Part shown: positions 17,184 through 24,694 of the stretch, piece by piece | How the letters are laid out: each line of letters begins with the position of its first letter | How positions within the stretch are numbered: the stretch's first letter is position 1 | Assembly: GCA_902779125.1 (NCBI GenBank) | Contig: CACZAC010000023.1 | Location: 35,318-99,317 of the forward strand | From: an uncultured Bacteroidales bacterium | Lineage (GTDB): Bacteria > Bacteroidota > Bacteroidia > Bacteroidales > Muribaculaceae | Direction of reading: 5' to 3' | Length of the DNA stretch: 64,000 bases | Notes under the pieces: generated by a model | What the model was told of the DNA's origin: nothing | Databases searched by the model: none | The model's input: only the letters and a program-made list of their open reading frames with translations | Translations under genes and position numbers: made by a program

Positions 17184-18062
17184 TTATACGGTTGATGGTT
17201 TCTTGTTCATACTGCTCTGACGCAAGAGTGTGGTGAGCTTCACAGCCTCGACTGCGGCTTTGACATCATGTACACGCAGGAAATGGGCTCCCTGCTGCAG
17301 GGCTATCGTGTTGATGACCGTGGTACCGTTGAGCGCTTCGTCGGCAGTGCATTGCAGCGGGGTGTATATCATGCGCTTGCGCGACACGCCCACCAGCAGC
17401 GGGGCATCGAGCACATGGAACGCTTCGAGACGCGCCAGCAGTTCGTAGTTCTGCTCAAGGGTCTTGGCAAAGCCGAAGCCCGGGTCGGCAATGATGTCGG
17501 CGACGCCCATCTGGTGCAACTCGTCGATGCGACGCGCCATCCATTCGAGGACCTCGGCAGCAACATTCTGGTAATCGGTCAGCGACGACATGGTCTCGGG
17601 TGTGCCACGCATGTGCATGAGCACATAGGGCACCCTGAGTCGCGCTACCGTGGCAAACATTTCGGGGTCTAGCATGCCAGCCGAGATGTCATTGATGATG
17701 TCAGCGCCCCACTCTTCCACACAACGGCGCGCCACATCGGCACGGTAGGTATCCACCGAGAGGATGACATCCGGGAACTCACGTCGGATAGCATTCAATG
17801 CCCAGTCAAGACGTGCCATCTCGCCCTGAGCATCCACCTGTTCACTTCCAGGACGGGTCGAGCATGCCCCCACGTCAAGCACGTCGGCGCCGTCATCCAG
17901 CATCCTACCGACGCGCTCGATGAGAGTTCGCTCATCGACGACCCGGCTGCCGCTGTAGAACGAGTCGGGCGTAATGTTGATGATGCCCATCACCCACGGC
18001 CGGTCGATGGTCACCAGTCGCCCTTTCAAGTTCAGGCTGTATGTCTTGAACGGTTGTATCAT
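17184..18062 (-). CDS. folP: Dihydropteroate synthase
   Basis: A 292-residue TIM-barrel enzyme that joins pABA to the pterin pyrophosphate and is the sulfonamide target. Signatures include VMGIINITPDSFYSGS near the start, DVGACSTRPGS (pterin site), DTYRADVA and INDISAGMLDPEM. The C-terminal SRK appears as GVSRKRM. The first gene of a folP-cdaA operon, it is divergent from murI with its own -7 box 23 bp upstream. Confidence 0.95.
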   Translation of the reverse strand: MIQPFKTYSLNLKGRLVTIDRPWVMGIINITPDSFYSGSRVVDERTLIERVGRMLDDGADVLDVGACSTRPGSEQVDAQGEMARLDWALNAIRREFPDVILSVDTYRADVARRCVEEWGADIINDISAGMLDPEMFATVARLRVPYVLMHMRGTPETMSSLTDYQNVAAEVLEWMARRIDELHQMGVADIIADPGFGFAKTLEQNYELLARLEAFHVLDAPLLVGVSRKRMIYTPLQCTADEALNGTTVINTIALQQGAHFLRVHDVKAAVEAVKLTTLLRQSSMNKKPSTV

Positions 18063-18084
18063 AGCTCAAATGACATTTTAACTT

Positions 18085-18093
18085 GCAAAGATA
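18085..18093 (-). promoter_or_regulatory. -7 box of folP
   Basis: Minus strand TATCTTTGC, 23 bp from the folP start and only 22 bp from the opposing murI -7 box. Confidence 0.75.
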
Positions 18094-18115
18094 CAACAAT
18101 TCTGCAAAAATGGCT

Positions 18116-18124
18116 TACCTTTGC
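18116..18124 (+). promoter_or_regulatory. -7 box of murI
   Basis: TACCTTTGC, exact consensus. It decides the murI start, since ATG codons upstream of it cannot be used. Confidence 0.75.
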
Positions 18125-18151
18125 AGCACAGAAATGACAGATTCAACAACT

Positions 18152-18991
18152 ATGATTCACGATAACGGCATCGAGCAGGCTCCCATCGGGGTGTTTGACT
18201 CGGGATTCGGCGGGCTCACCATCCTGCGGGACATCAGGCGTGTACTGCCCCAGTACGACTACCTGTTTGTGGGGGACAACGCGCGGGCACCCTATGGCAC
18301 ACGCTCCCGCGAACTGGTCTATGAGTTCACCTTACAGGCTGTCAAATACCTGTTTTCACGCGGTTGCCATCTGATTATCCTGGCGTGCAACACGGCTTCG
18401 GCCGAGGCGTTGCGACGCATCCAGCAGCAGGACCTCCCCACCCTTGCCCCTGACCGCCGCGTGCTGGGCGTTGTGCGCCCCACGGTCGAGAAAGTGGGCG
18501 AACTGACGCGCACGGGCCACATCGGCGTGTTCGGCACGCCCGGCACCATCGCCAGCCGCAGCTACAACATCGAGATTGAGGGGACTTACAGCGGTTTTAA
18601 GGTGTACGGCCACGCCTGTCCGTTGTGGGTGCCACTGGTCGAGAACCGCGAGAGCGAGGGCGACGGCGCCGACTACTTTGTCAAGAAAGACATCAATCTG
18701 CTCATGTCGCAGTGCCCCGATATCGACACCGTTATCCTGGGCTGCACCCACTACCCCCTGCTTATCAACAAAATCAGCCAATATATGCCTCAGGGCGTGA
18801 ATGTCATCCAGCAGGGGCCCATCGTCGCCGACAGCCTCGCCGACTATCTGAGACGCCACCCCGAAATCGAGCGCCACTGCAGCCGTGGTGGCACCTGCTC
18901 TTACTACACGACCGAGGATCCCGACCATTTCTCGCCCCTGGCGAGTGTGTTTGTCAACGAGCCTGTCAACGCTAAGCGCATCAACCTATAA
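18152..18991 (+). CDS. murI: Glutamate racemase
   Basis: Makes D-glutamate for peptidoglycan. About 279 residues from the ATG at 18152. That start leaves a short leader after the -7 box at 18116-18124 and puts IGVFDSGFGGL at residue 12, as in homologues; 18134 is an alternative. The two catalytic cysteines are in LACNTASAEAL (C79) and LGCTHYPLL (about residue 197). Pro-Tyr-Gly (APYGTRS) is also present. The gene after it begins 27 bp downstream. Confidence 0.93.
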   Translation: MIHDNGIEQAPIGVFDSGFGGLTILRDIRRVLPQYDYLFVGDNARAPYGTRSRELVYEFTLQAVKYLFSRGCHLIILACNTASAEALRRIQQQDLPTLAPDRRVLGVVRPTVEKVGELTRTGHIGVFGTPGTIASRSYNIEIEGTYSGFKVYGHACPLWVPLVENRESEGDGADYFVKKDINLLMSQCPDIDTVILGCTHYPLLINKISQYMPQGVNVIQQGPIVADSLADYLRRHPEIERHCSRGGTCSYYTTEDPDHFSPLASVFVNEPVNAKRINL

Positions 18992-19018
18992 CCCACAGAA
19001 ACAATCTTTCAACGATTT

Positions 19019-19393
19019 ATGCAACAATTCTATACCATTGGATTACTTATCGTGTCCAATATTTTCATGACGATTGCCTGGTATGGCCACTTGAAACTGC
19101 AGCAAATCAAGGTCTTCAACGACGATACCCCGCTCTTTATGATTATTTTGTTCTCGTGGCTGTTGGCGCTGCCCGAGTACTCGTGCCAAGTGCCCGCCAA
19201 CCGCATCGGGTTTGACGGCAACGGCGGTCCATTCAATATCATGCAGTTGAAAGTCATCCAAGAGGTGATTTCGCTTTCAGTATTCACGGTATTCGTGACG
19301 ATATTCTTCAACGGCGAATCACTGCGATGGAATCATTTAGCAGCCGGCGTGTGCCTGGTGTTGGCTGTCTTTTTTGTCTTCCACAAGTGGTGA
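19019..19393 (+). CDS. DUF486 (DMT superfamily) small membrane protein
   Basis: A 124-residue protein with four predicted membrane helices. The signatures FMTIAWYGHLK, SWLLALPEYSCQVPANRIG and MQLKVIQEV are those of the DUF486 branch of the drug/metabolite transporter superfamily. The transported compound is unknown. It follows murI by 27 bp on the same strand and may be cotranscribed. Confidence 0.9.
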   Translation: MQQFYTIGLLIVSNIFMTIAWYGHLKLQQIKVFNDDTPLFMIILFSWLLALPEYSCQVPANRIGFDGNGGPFNIMQLKVIQEVISLSVFTVFVTIFFNGESLRWNHLAAGVCLVLAVFFVFHKW

Positions 19394-19460
19394 GGACACA
19401 GGGCCCCGCCCAGGCGTGGTCCCACACGATTGAAAACCCAATACTAAGATTTCCCCTCAA

Positions 19461-20015
19461 TCAGGGGCACATGAGCGCTGTGAGTAGCGTGATGGTCTTG
19501 CTCAATGAACCGTCACCGCTCCAGTCGAGGTTGATGCCCAACAGGTCGGTGGCAGCCGCAGTGATGTCAAAGCCGACAGATTCCAGAGAGTGTCTCATTT
19601 TATCAGGATGGCGGCAAGGCTTTCCCTCGGGACGCGTGCAGCCTTCGGGACACAACACGCACCGGAAAGTGAAACAACGGCTGCCGGGCACCGCCCGCTC
19701 CATCTCATACATGTGCGGCAACAGCGATTGCCACACTTCTTCCATCGCCTGACGGCCCAACTCGACGGCCTGCTCCGGTGACGTGCAGGCGGCGCGCGTC
19801 TGCTCGTCAAACTCGATAATCGTTGCGATAAACCTCACCGTCTTGAAGCCGTCGCTCACCGTCCTCGGGTCGAAGTCAAAAGGCGGACAATTCCACGCCT
19901 TGCCATAGCCCGGACACTGCAGGCAGAATTGCCTGATGCGCTCCACATCACGGTAACGGCTGATGAATTCATCGGCACTGATAATCGTCTCTTTGCTGGT
20001 TACTGTATATTTCAT
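19461..20015 (-). CDS. DUF2284 family metal-binding protein
   Basis: A 184-residue protein read from the ATG at 20015 (MKYTVTSKETI). Cysteine motifs FCLQCPGYGKAWNCPP near residue 30 and FTFRCVLCPEGCTRPEGKPCRHP near 125 are typical of DUF2284 and suggest Fe-S or zinc binding. The -7 box ends only 4 nt before this ATG, so its mRNA should be leaderless or nearly so. It shares a mirror-symmetric promoter with the divergent HAD gene. Confidence 0.88.
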   Translation of the reverse strand: MKYTVTSKETIISADEFISRYRDVERIRQFCLQCPGYGKAWNCPPFDFDPRTVSDGFKTVRFIATIIEFDEQTRAACTSPEQAVELGRQAMEEVWQSLLPHMYEMERAVPGSRCFTFRCVLCPEGCTRPEGKPCRHPDKMRHSLESVGFDITAAATDLLGINLDWSGDGSLSKTITLLTALMCP

Positions 20016-20053
20016 GTTTGCAAAGGTAAACAAAAATGTTTACCTTTGCAAAC
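20016..20053. promoter_or_regulatory. Mirror-symmetric divergent promoter within a perfect 16-bp inverted repeat
   Basis: GTTTGCAAAGGTAAAC (20016-20031), a 6-nt centre AAAAAT, and the exact complement (20038-20053). On the plus strand TTTG at 20017-20020 and TACCTTTGC at 20041-20049 are spaced 20 bp, a full promoter for the HAD gene. By symmetry the minus strand has an identical promoter for the DUF2284 gene. Each arm is the -33 of one promoter and the -7 of the other. Confidence 0.8.
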
Positions 20054-20075
20054 AAATTCTAATAATGAGTACATT

Positions 20076-20732
20076 ATGAGCAAAATAGACAATAGCGACA
20101 AGATGCACGTGGTATTCGACCTGGGCGGTGTGGTTTTCCGTCTCGACAAGATGATTGCCATCGAGCGTTTCAAGGAAATCGGTGTGACACATGTCGAGGA
20201 ATTTCTCGACGACTATGCCCAGAAAGGCATCTTCGGCGACCTGGAGGCCGGTGTACTCACCGCCGAACAGTACCGCGACGAACTGAGCCGCATCGTGGGC
20301 AAGCAGTTGACGATGGAGCAGCTGGACTATGCTTGGACGGGCTATGCCGCCGAGTTGTACCAGCGCAACTTCGATGCCCTGCTGCGCTTGCGCCGTGAGG
20401 GATTCCGCGTGACCTTGCTGTCTAACACCAACCCCTTCATGATGCATTGGGCACGCAGCAGCGCCTTTGACGGCAACGGACACGGCCTGGACTACTATTT
20501 CGACCGCCTGTACCTGAGCTACGAGATGCGCATGATGAAACCCTCACCCGACATTTTCCAAGCCATGATTGACGGCGAACAGACCGCCCCTGGTAACATC
20601 CTCTTCATCGACGACAGCGCCCGCAACTGCCAGGCAGCAGCAGCCCTGGGAATCCGCACGCTCAACCCCGACAACGGCAGCGACTGGCGCAAGGATGTAT
20701 ACAGTTATCTGGGACTTGACATGCTTGACTAA
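20076..20732 (+). CDS. HAD-superfamily hydrolase (subfamily IA)
   Basis: A 218-residue phosphatase-like protein starting at the ATG at 20076, since upstream codons lie in the promoter palindrome. Motif I is HVVFDLGGVVF (Asp-Leu-Gly, as in YihX-like sugar phosphatases), motif II LLSNTNP, motif III Lys in MMKPSPDIFQ, and motif IV LFIDDSARN. A helical cap lies between motifs I and II. The likely substrate is a small phosphometabolite such as a hexose phosphate, but this is inferred only from subfamily. Confidence 0.9.
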   Translation: MSKIDNSDKMHVVFDLGGVVFRLDKMIAIERFKEIGVTHVEEFLDDYAQKGIFGDLEAGVLTAEQYRDELSRIVGKQLTMEQLDYAWTGYAAELYQRNFDALLRLRREGFRVTLLSNTNPFMMHWARSSAFDGNGHGLDYYFDRLYLSYEMRMMKPSPDIFQAMIDGEQTAPGNILFIDDSARNCQAAAALGIRTLNPDNGSDWRKDVYSYLGLDMLD

Positions 20733-20755
20733 CTGGACGGACCAGATATTATGAC

Positions 20756-20791
20756 ATGAAACAGGGAGGCCCGAAGGTCTCCCTGTTTCAT
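20756..20791. terminator. Bidirectional terminator between HAD gene and S9 peptidase gene
   Basis: A stem of 15 positions with one mismatch, ATGAAACAGGGAGGC (20756-20770) with 20777-20791 and a 6-nt loop, between convergent genes. Confidence 0.75.
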
Positions 20792-20814
20792 GCTATAATC
20801 AGATTGACTATCAG

Positions 20815-23022
20815 TTATTTTTTCTCTTCGGGGGCGGGGGCGGGAGCAGCGGCGGCCTTGGCGGCGGCAATGCTGTCCTGCTGGGCCTTGTAGGCCTTGG
20901 CAGCCTCGCTACCGGGCTTCAGCCACGTGTCGAGCCAGCGGAAGAACTCGCGCTGCCACAGGATGCTGTTCTGGGGCTTGAGAATCCAGTGGTTCTCGTC
21001 GGGGAAGAGCAGCAGACGTGCGGGCAGCCCCTTAATCTTGGCGGCATTGAATGCCTGGCAAGCCTGGGTGAAGACGATACGGTAATCCAACTCACCAGCG
21101 GTACACATGATGGGGGTATCCCAGTTCTGAACGTAGTTCTTGGGGTTGGCCTGAGTGTAGGAACGCTGTGCGGTAGCGTTGCTCTTGTCCCAGTACGGAC
21201 CACCGAGGTCCCACTGCACGAACCACATCTCCTCGGTCTCGAGATACTGGGCCTCGAGGTTGAAGATACCGGCGTGTGCCAGGAAGCAGGCGAAGCGCTT
21301 GTTGTGGTTACCGGCAAGGAAGTAAACCGAATAGCCACCATAGCTGGCGCCAACGGCACCGATGTGTTCACCATCGATGTAAGGTTCCTTCTTCATGTAA
21401 TCCACAGCGCTGAGGTAGTCACGCATATTCTGGCCACCGTAATCGCCACTGATCTGGGCGTTCCACTCGGTGCCGAAGCCCGGCAGACCACGACGGTTGG
21501 GCAGGATAACGATGTAGCCGTTGCTGGCCATGATGCGCATGTTCCAGCGATAGCTCCAGAACTGGCTCACAGGTGACTGCGGACCGCCCTCACAGAAGAG
21601 GATAGCGGGATACTTCTTGTTGGGGTCGAAGTTGGGCGGGTAGCATACCCAAGTGGTCATCAGCTTGCCATCGGTGGTGGGCACCATGCGCTTCTCGATG
21701 CCGATGGGGTCAACCTGGGCGAGAGCCTCGTCGTTGACGTGGGTGAGCTGAACGGGCTCCTTACCCATCTGAATGCTGCAGATTTCATTGGGGGTCTGGT
21801 AGCTCTGGCGGCAAGCGATAACGGTCTCATTATCGGGGAATGCCATGCTGTTGAAGTCACACACGCCCATGGCGATGGTGTCCACCTTCTGGGTAGCGAC
21901 ATCCATGCGGAAGATGGGCTGCGTGCCCTGGAACGGGCAGATGAAATAGATGGCCTTCTCGTCGGGCGACCAGGCGATTTCATCCACGCTGTAGTCCCAG
22001 TTCTCGGTCAGGTCCTTCTTGTTGCCGGCAGCATCCATGAAGAAGATGCGGTTCTTGTCGGCCTCGTAGCCGTCGTGTTCCATCGAGAGCCAAGCCATCT
22101 CGCCCTTGCTGTTGATGATGGGATAGGTGTCATAGCCCATCATGCCCTGCGTCAGGTTCTCGGTCTTGCCGGTCTCGAGGTTATACTTGTACAGGTCGCT
22201 GTTGGTCGAGAAAGCGTAGTCCTTGCCGGTCTTCTTGCGGCAAACGTACACGAGGTTCTTGCCGTCGGGAGTCCAAGCCAGCGACTCGATGCCGCCCCAA
22301 GGCTTCATCGGCGACTCATAGGGCTCGCCCTCGAGGACGTCCTTCACGTTGCCGGCCTTGCTGCCGTCATAGTCAGCCACAAAGGGGTGAGGAATGGTGG
22401 TCACCCACTCGTCCCAGTGCTTGTACATCATGTCGTCATAGAGTTTGCCCGTGGTCTTATCCAAATCGGGATAAACGTCTTGTACAGTCTGGCCATACTT
22501 GACTTGTGAAATCATGACCACGCGCTTCTCGTCGGGCGAGAAGACGAAGCCCTCGATGCCGTCCTCGACATCGCTCACGCAGTTGCGGCCACCGCCGTCG
22601 GCGTTCATGGTCCACAGCTGAGGGGTCTTGCCCTCACCTTCATCCTTGTAGATGAAAGCAATCTTCTTGCCTCCGTCAATCCACACATAGTTGCTCTCGC
22701 TGTTGGGCGTGTTGGTAATCTGACGGGCGTTCTGGCCGTCAACATCCATCACCCAGAGGTCGCAGTTGCCCTTGTTGGTGGTGATGTCATAATAGGTAAC
22801 GCCATACAGGATTTTCTTGCCGTCGGGCGAAACCTGGGGACCGCCCACGCGACCCAACTGATTGAGGAATTCGGGAGTGAACTCTTTCTTTTCCATCTTA
22901 CCGGAAGTTTTCTCGGTGGCAGGAGCCTGACCGGGAGCCGCATTTTCCTGCTTGGAGCAGGTCGAGGAACTCAACAGGGCCAACACCGCAACCGACATTG
23001 CTGTTAACTTGAAGAATTTCAT
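20815..23022 (-). CDS. S9 family prolyl oligopeptidase / dipeptidyl aminopeptidase lipoprotein
   Basis: A 735-residue serine peptidase read from the ATG at 23022, where a lipoprotein signal begins (LLSSSTC, Cys near residue 24). A beta-propeller of repeated WSPDEK/FSPDEK-type blades fills residues ~50-450. The alpha/beta hydrolase domain has the nucleophile motif GASYGGYS, an Asp in GELDYRI and a His in DENHWI. Such enzymes cut dipeptides or acyl-amino acids from peptides. An Ala/Pro/Lys tail ends the protein. Convergent with the HAD gene. Confidence 0.92.
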   Translation of the reverse strand: MKFFKLTAMSVAVLALLSSSTCSKQENAAPGQAPATEKTSGKMEKKEFTPEFLNQLGRVGGPQVSPDGKKILYGVTYYDITTNKGNCDLWVMDVDGQNARQITNTPNSESNYVWIDGGKKIAFIYKDEGEGKTPQLWTMNADGGGRNCVSDVEDGIEGFVFSPDEKRVVMISQVKYGQTVQDVYPDLDKTTGKLYDDMMYKHWDEWVTTIPHPFVADYDGSKAGNVKDVLEGEPYESPMKPWGGIESLAWTPDGKNLVYVCRKKTGKDYAFSTNSDLYKYNLETGKTENLTQGMMGYDTYPIINSKGEMAWLSMEHDGYEADKNRIFFMDAAGNKKDLTENWDYSVDEIAWSPDEKAIYFICPFQGTQPIFRMDVATQKVDTIAMGVCDFNSMAFPDNETVIACRQSYQTPNEICSIQMGKEPVQLTHVNDEALAQVDPIGIEKRMVPTTDGKLMTTWVCYPPNFDPNKKYPAILFCEGGPQSPVSQFWSYRWNMRIMASNGYIVILPNRRGLPGFGTEWNAQISGDYGGQNMRDYLSAVDYMKKEPYIDGEHIGAVGASYGGYSVYFLAGNHNKRFACFLAHAGIFNLEAQYLETEEMWFVQWDLGGPYWDKSNATAQRSYTQANPKNYVQNWDTPIMCTAGELDYRIVFTQACQAFNAAKIKGLPARLLLFPDENHWILKPQNSILWQREFFRWLDTWLKPGSEAAKAYKAQQDSIAAAKAAAAPAPAPEEKK

Positions 23023-23089
23023 AATAATTGTACTGTTAATGATGTATTTAGTGTTAAATTGGTTTTCAGCTTGCACATTATTTTAAACT

Positions 23090-23098
23090 GCAAATATA
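23090..23098 (-). promoter_or_regulatory. -7 box of the S9 peptidase gene
   Basis: Minus strand TATATTTGC, 68 bp before the start at 23022. Confidence 0.7.
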
Positions 23099-23179
23099 AT
23101 CATTTATCGGCAACAACCCGCCATTAGAAGCAAGAAAAACACCAAGACATTTTATTTCACTTTCTTTAGGTCTAAACAG

Positions 23180-23255
23180 ACAACCAAAAACGATTGTCTT
23201 TTCTGAAAACAACCAAAAACGGTTGTTTCTTGAAAAAACAATCAAAAATGGTTGT
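23180..23255 (+). promoter_or_regulatory. Triple palindromic operator array upstream of satD
   Basis: Three 18-bp sites at 23180-23197, 23209-23226 and 23238-23255, spaced exactly 29 bp. Each reads ACAAYC-AAAAAY-GRTTGT, an inverted repeat of ACAACC and GGTTGT. The third overlaps the predicted -33 box of the satD promoter. Confidence 0.75.
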
Positions 23256-23274
23256 TTATATCATATATTATATA

Positions 23275-23283
23275 TAGTTTTGC
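23275..23283 (+). promoter_or_regulatory. -7 box of the satD operon
   Basis: TAGTTTTGC, with TTG at 23252-23254 (inside operator 3) at a 20-bp spacer. The satD start follows 16-28 bp later. Confidence 0.7.
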
Positions 23284-23298
23284 ACCGACAATCATAAC

Positions 23299-23958
23299 AT
23301 GTCATTCATTATGAAAGGAATCATTACCGGCGATATCGTGGATTCTTCCCAAATCAGCGCCGAATACCGGGGCGAGCTGCTCAAGTGCCTCAACACGATG
23401 GGCGATGAGTTGCAATGCGTCACACCATTCTCGATGGAACTGTTCCGCGGCGACAGTTTCCAACTGCTCATCGACGAGCCCAGTGCAGCGATAAAAATCG
23501 CCATCCTGCTGAGGGCGGGACTTATACGGCACACGGCAAGCAAGGAAAACGGCATGTGGGATGCGCGCATCTCGCTGGGCATCGGCAATGTCGAATTCCT
23601 GTCGGAACGTATCGTCACATCCGATGGCGAAGCCTTCCACTACTCAGGACGGCAACTTGATGAAATGGGCAAGCAACGCCTCGCTGTCAAGACGCCCTGG
23701 CAGGATGTGAACGATGAACTTGCACTCTCCACGGCATTTATCGACGACATCATCAACGGGTGGTCCAGCAAGCAGGCAGGGATGATTTACCTCGCACTCC
23801 GTCAGGACACCCCCAAGAAGGACATCGCCAAACTCATCGGCACGTCGGTGCAGAATGTGCGCAACGTGCTCTCTTCTGCCAAGGAAAGCCTTGTCCGGAA
23901 ATATATCGAACGCTACCGCGATATCATCATGAGCCACCATAGCCAACCGACGATATGA
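23299..23958 (+). CDS. SatD-like protein with C-terminal helix-turn-helix
   Basis: A 219-residue protein. The N-terminal part (GIITGDIVDSSQIS... FRGDSFQLLI) matches SatD-family proteins, whose fold resembles nucleotide cyclase or GGDEF-like domains. The C-terminal part (KKDIAKLIGTSVQNVRNVLSSAKESLVRKYIERY) looks like a sigma region 4/LuxR-type helix-turn-helix. An alternative start is at 23311 (MKGIITGD). It overlaps the DUF3307 gene by 4 bp (ATGA). The operator array in front suggests autoregulation; the signal it senses is unknown. Confidence 0.8.
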   Translation: MSFIMKGIITGDIVDSSQISAEYRGELLKCLNTMGDELQCVTPFSMELFRGDSFQLLIDEPSAAIKIAILLRAGLIRHTASKENGMWDARISLGIGNVEFLSERIVTSDGEAFHYSGRQLDEMGKQRLAVKTPWQDVNDELALSTAFIDDIINGWSSKQAGMIYLALRQDTPKKDIAKLIGTSVQNVRNVLSSAKESLVRKYIERYRDIIMSHHSQPTI

Positions 23959-24677
23959 ACATCATCATCCTACTCAAGCTATTATCGGCACATGTCATCG
24001 CCGATTTCTTCCTGCAGTTTGACATATTGTGCCAATCCAAGCACGAGAAGAACTGGCGCGGGGTTACAGCCCAAGCCATCCATGCGCTCATCCATGCCCT
24101 GTGCGCCTATCTCCTGCTTGCCGACTGGGGCGCTTGGGTAATTCCGCTGGTGATTTTTGTAACGCATTTCATCATCGACATCCTCAAAATCAAGTGGAAC
24201 GGGAACAGCACGCTGGGATTCCTCAGCGACCAGGTGGCACACATCGGCGTCATTCTCGCTTTGTGGTGGGCCTACTATGCCGACCACACTCAAGTGCTGG
24301 ACGCGACGAGCACATTCATCAACTCCAGGCGCCTGTGGGCTGTGCTGCTGGGCTATATGCTGGTCCTGAAGCCCGCTTCCATCCTCATCAGCGTTTTCAT
24401 CAAGCGCTGGATTCCCTCCAACAACATGCAATCCCAAGGGATGCCCTTTGCTGGCGCCTGGATCGGCTACATCGAGCGTGTACTGATTCTGACCTTTATC
24501 ATCACCGGCAACATCGAGGGCGTCGGCTTCCTGCTGGCGGCAAAATCCATCTTCCGCTTCGGTGACCTGAACAAGGCGCGCGAGATTAAAATCACAGAGT
24601 ATGTCCTGCTGGGCACTCTGGCAAGTTTCTCGATTGCGCTGTTGACAGGCTTTGCCATCAATATGTATATTCATTAA
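23955..24677 (+). CDS. DUF3307 family integral membrane protein
   Basis: A 240-residue protein with about six membrane helices. The motifs HVIADFFLQFD near the start, HALIHALCAY and THFIIDILKI are the conserved His/Asp-rich core of DUF3307. It overlaps satD by 4 bp, and SatD-DUF3307 pairs recur in other phyla, so the two probably act together. Function is unknown. A GH92 gene starts 17 bp after its stop. Confidence 0.88.
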   Translation: MNIIILLKLLSAHVIADFFLQFDILCQSKHEKNWRGVTAQAIHALIHALCAYLLLADWGAWVIPLVIFVTHFIIDILKIKWNGNSTLGFLSDQVAHIGVILALWWAYYADHTQVLDATSTFINSRRLWAVLLGYMLVLKPASILISVFIKRWIPSNNMQSQGMPFAGAWIGYIERVLILTFIITGNIEGVGFLLAAKSIFRFGDLNKAREIKITEYVLLGTLASFSIALLTGFAINMYIH

Positions 24678-24694
24678 CCAATTCCACCATAACT

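Noticed and set aside
23180-23255. CRISPR-like array
   Set aside because: Only three 18-bp units with 11-bp gaps, located on a promoter; no cas genes. Fits operators, not CRISPR.
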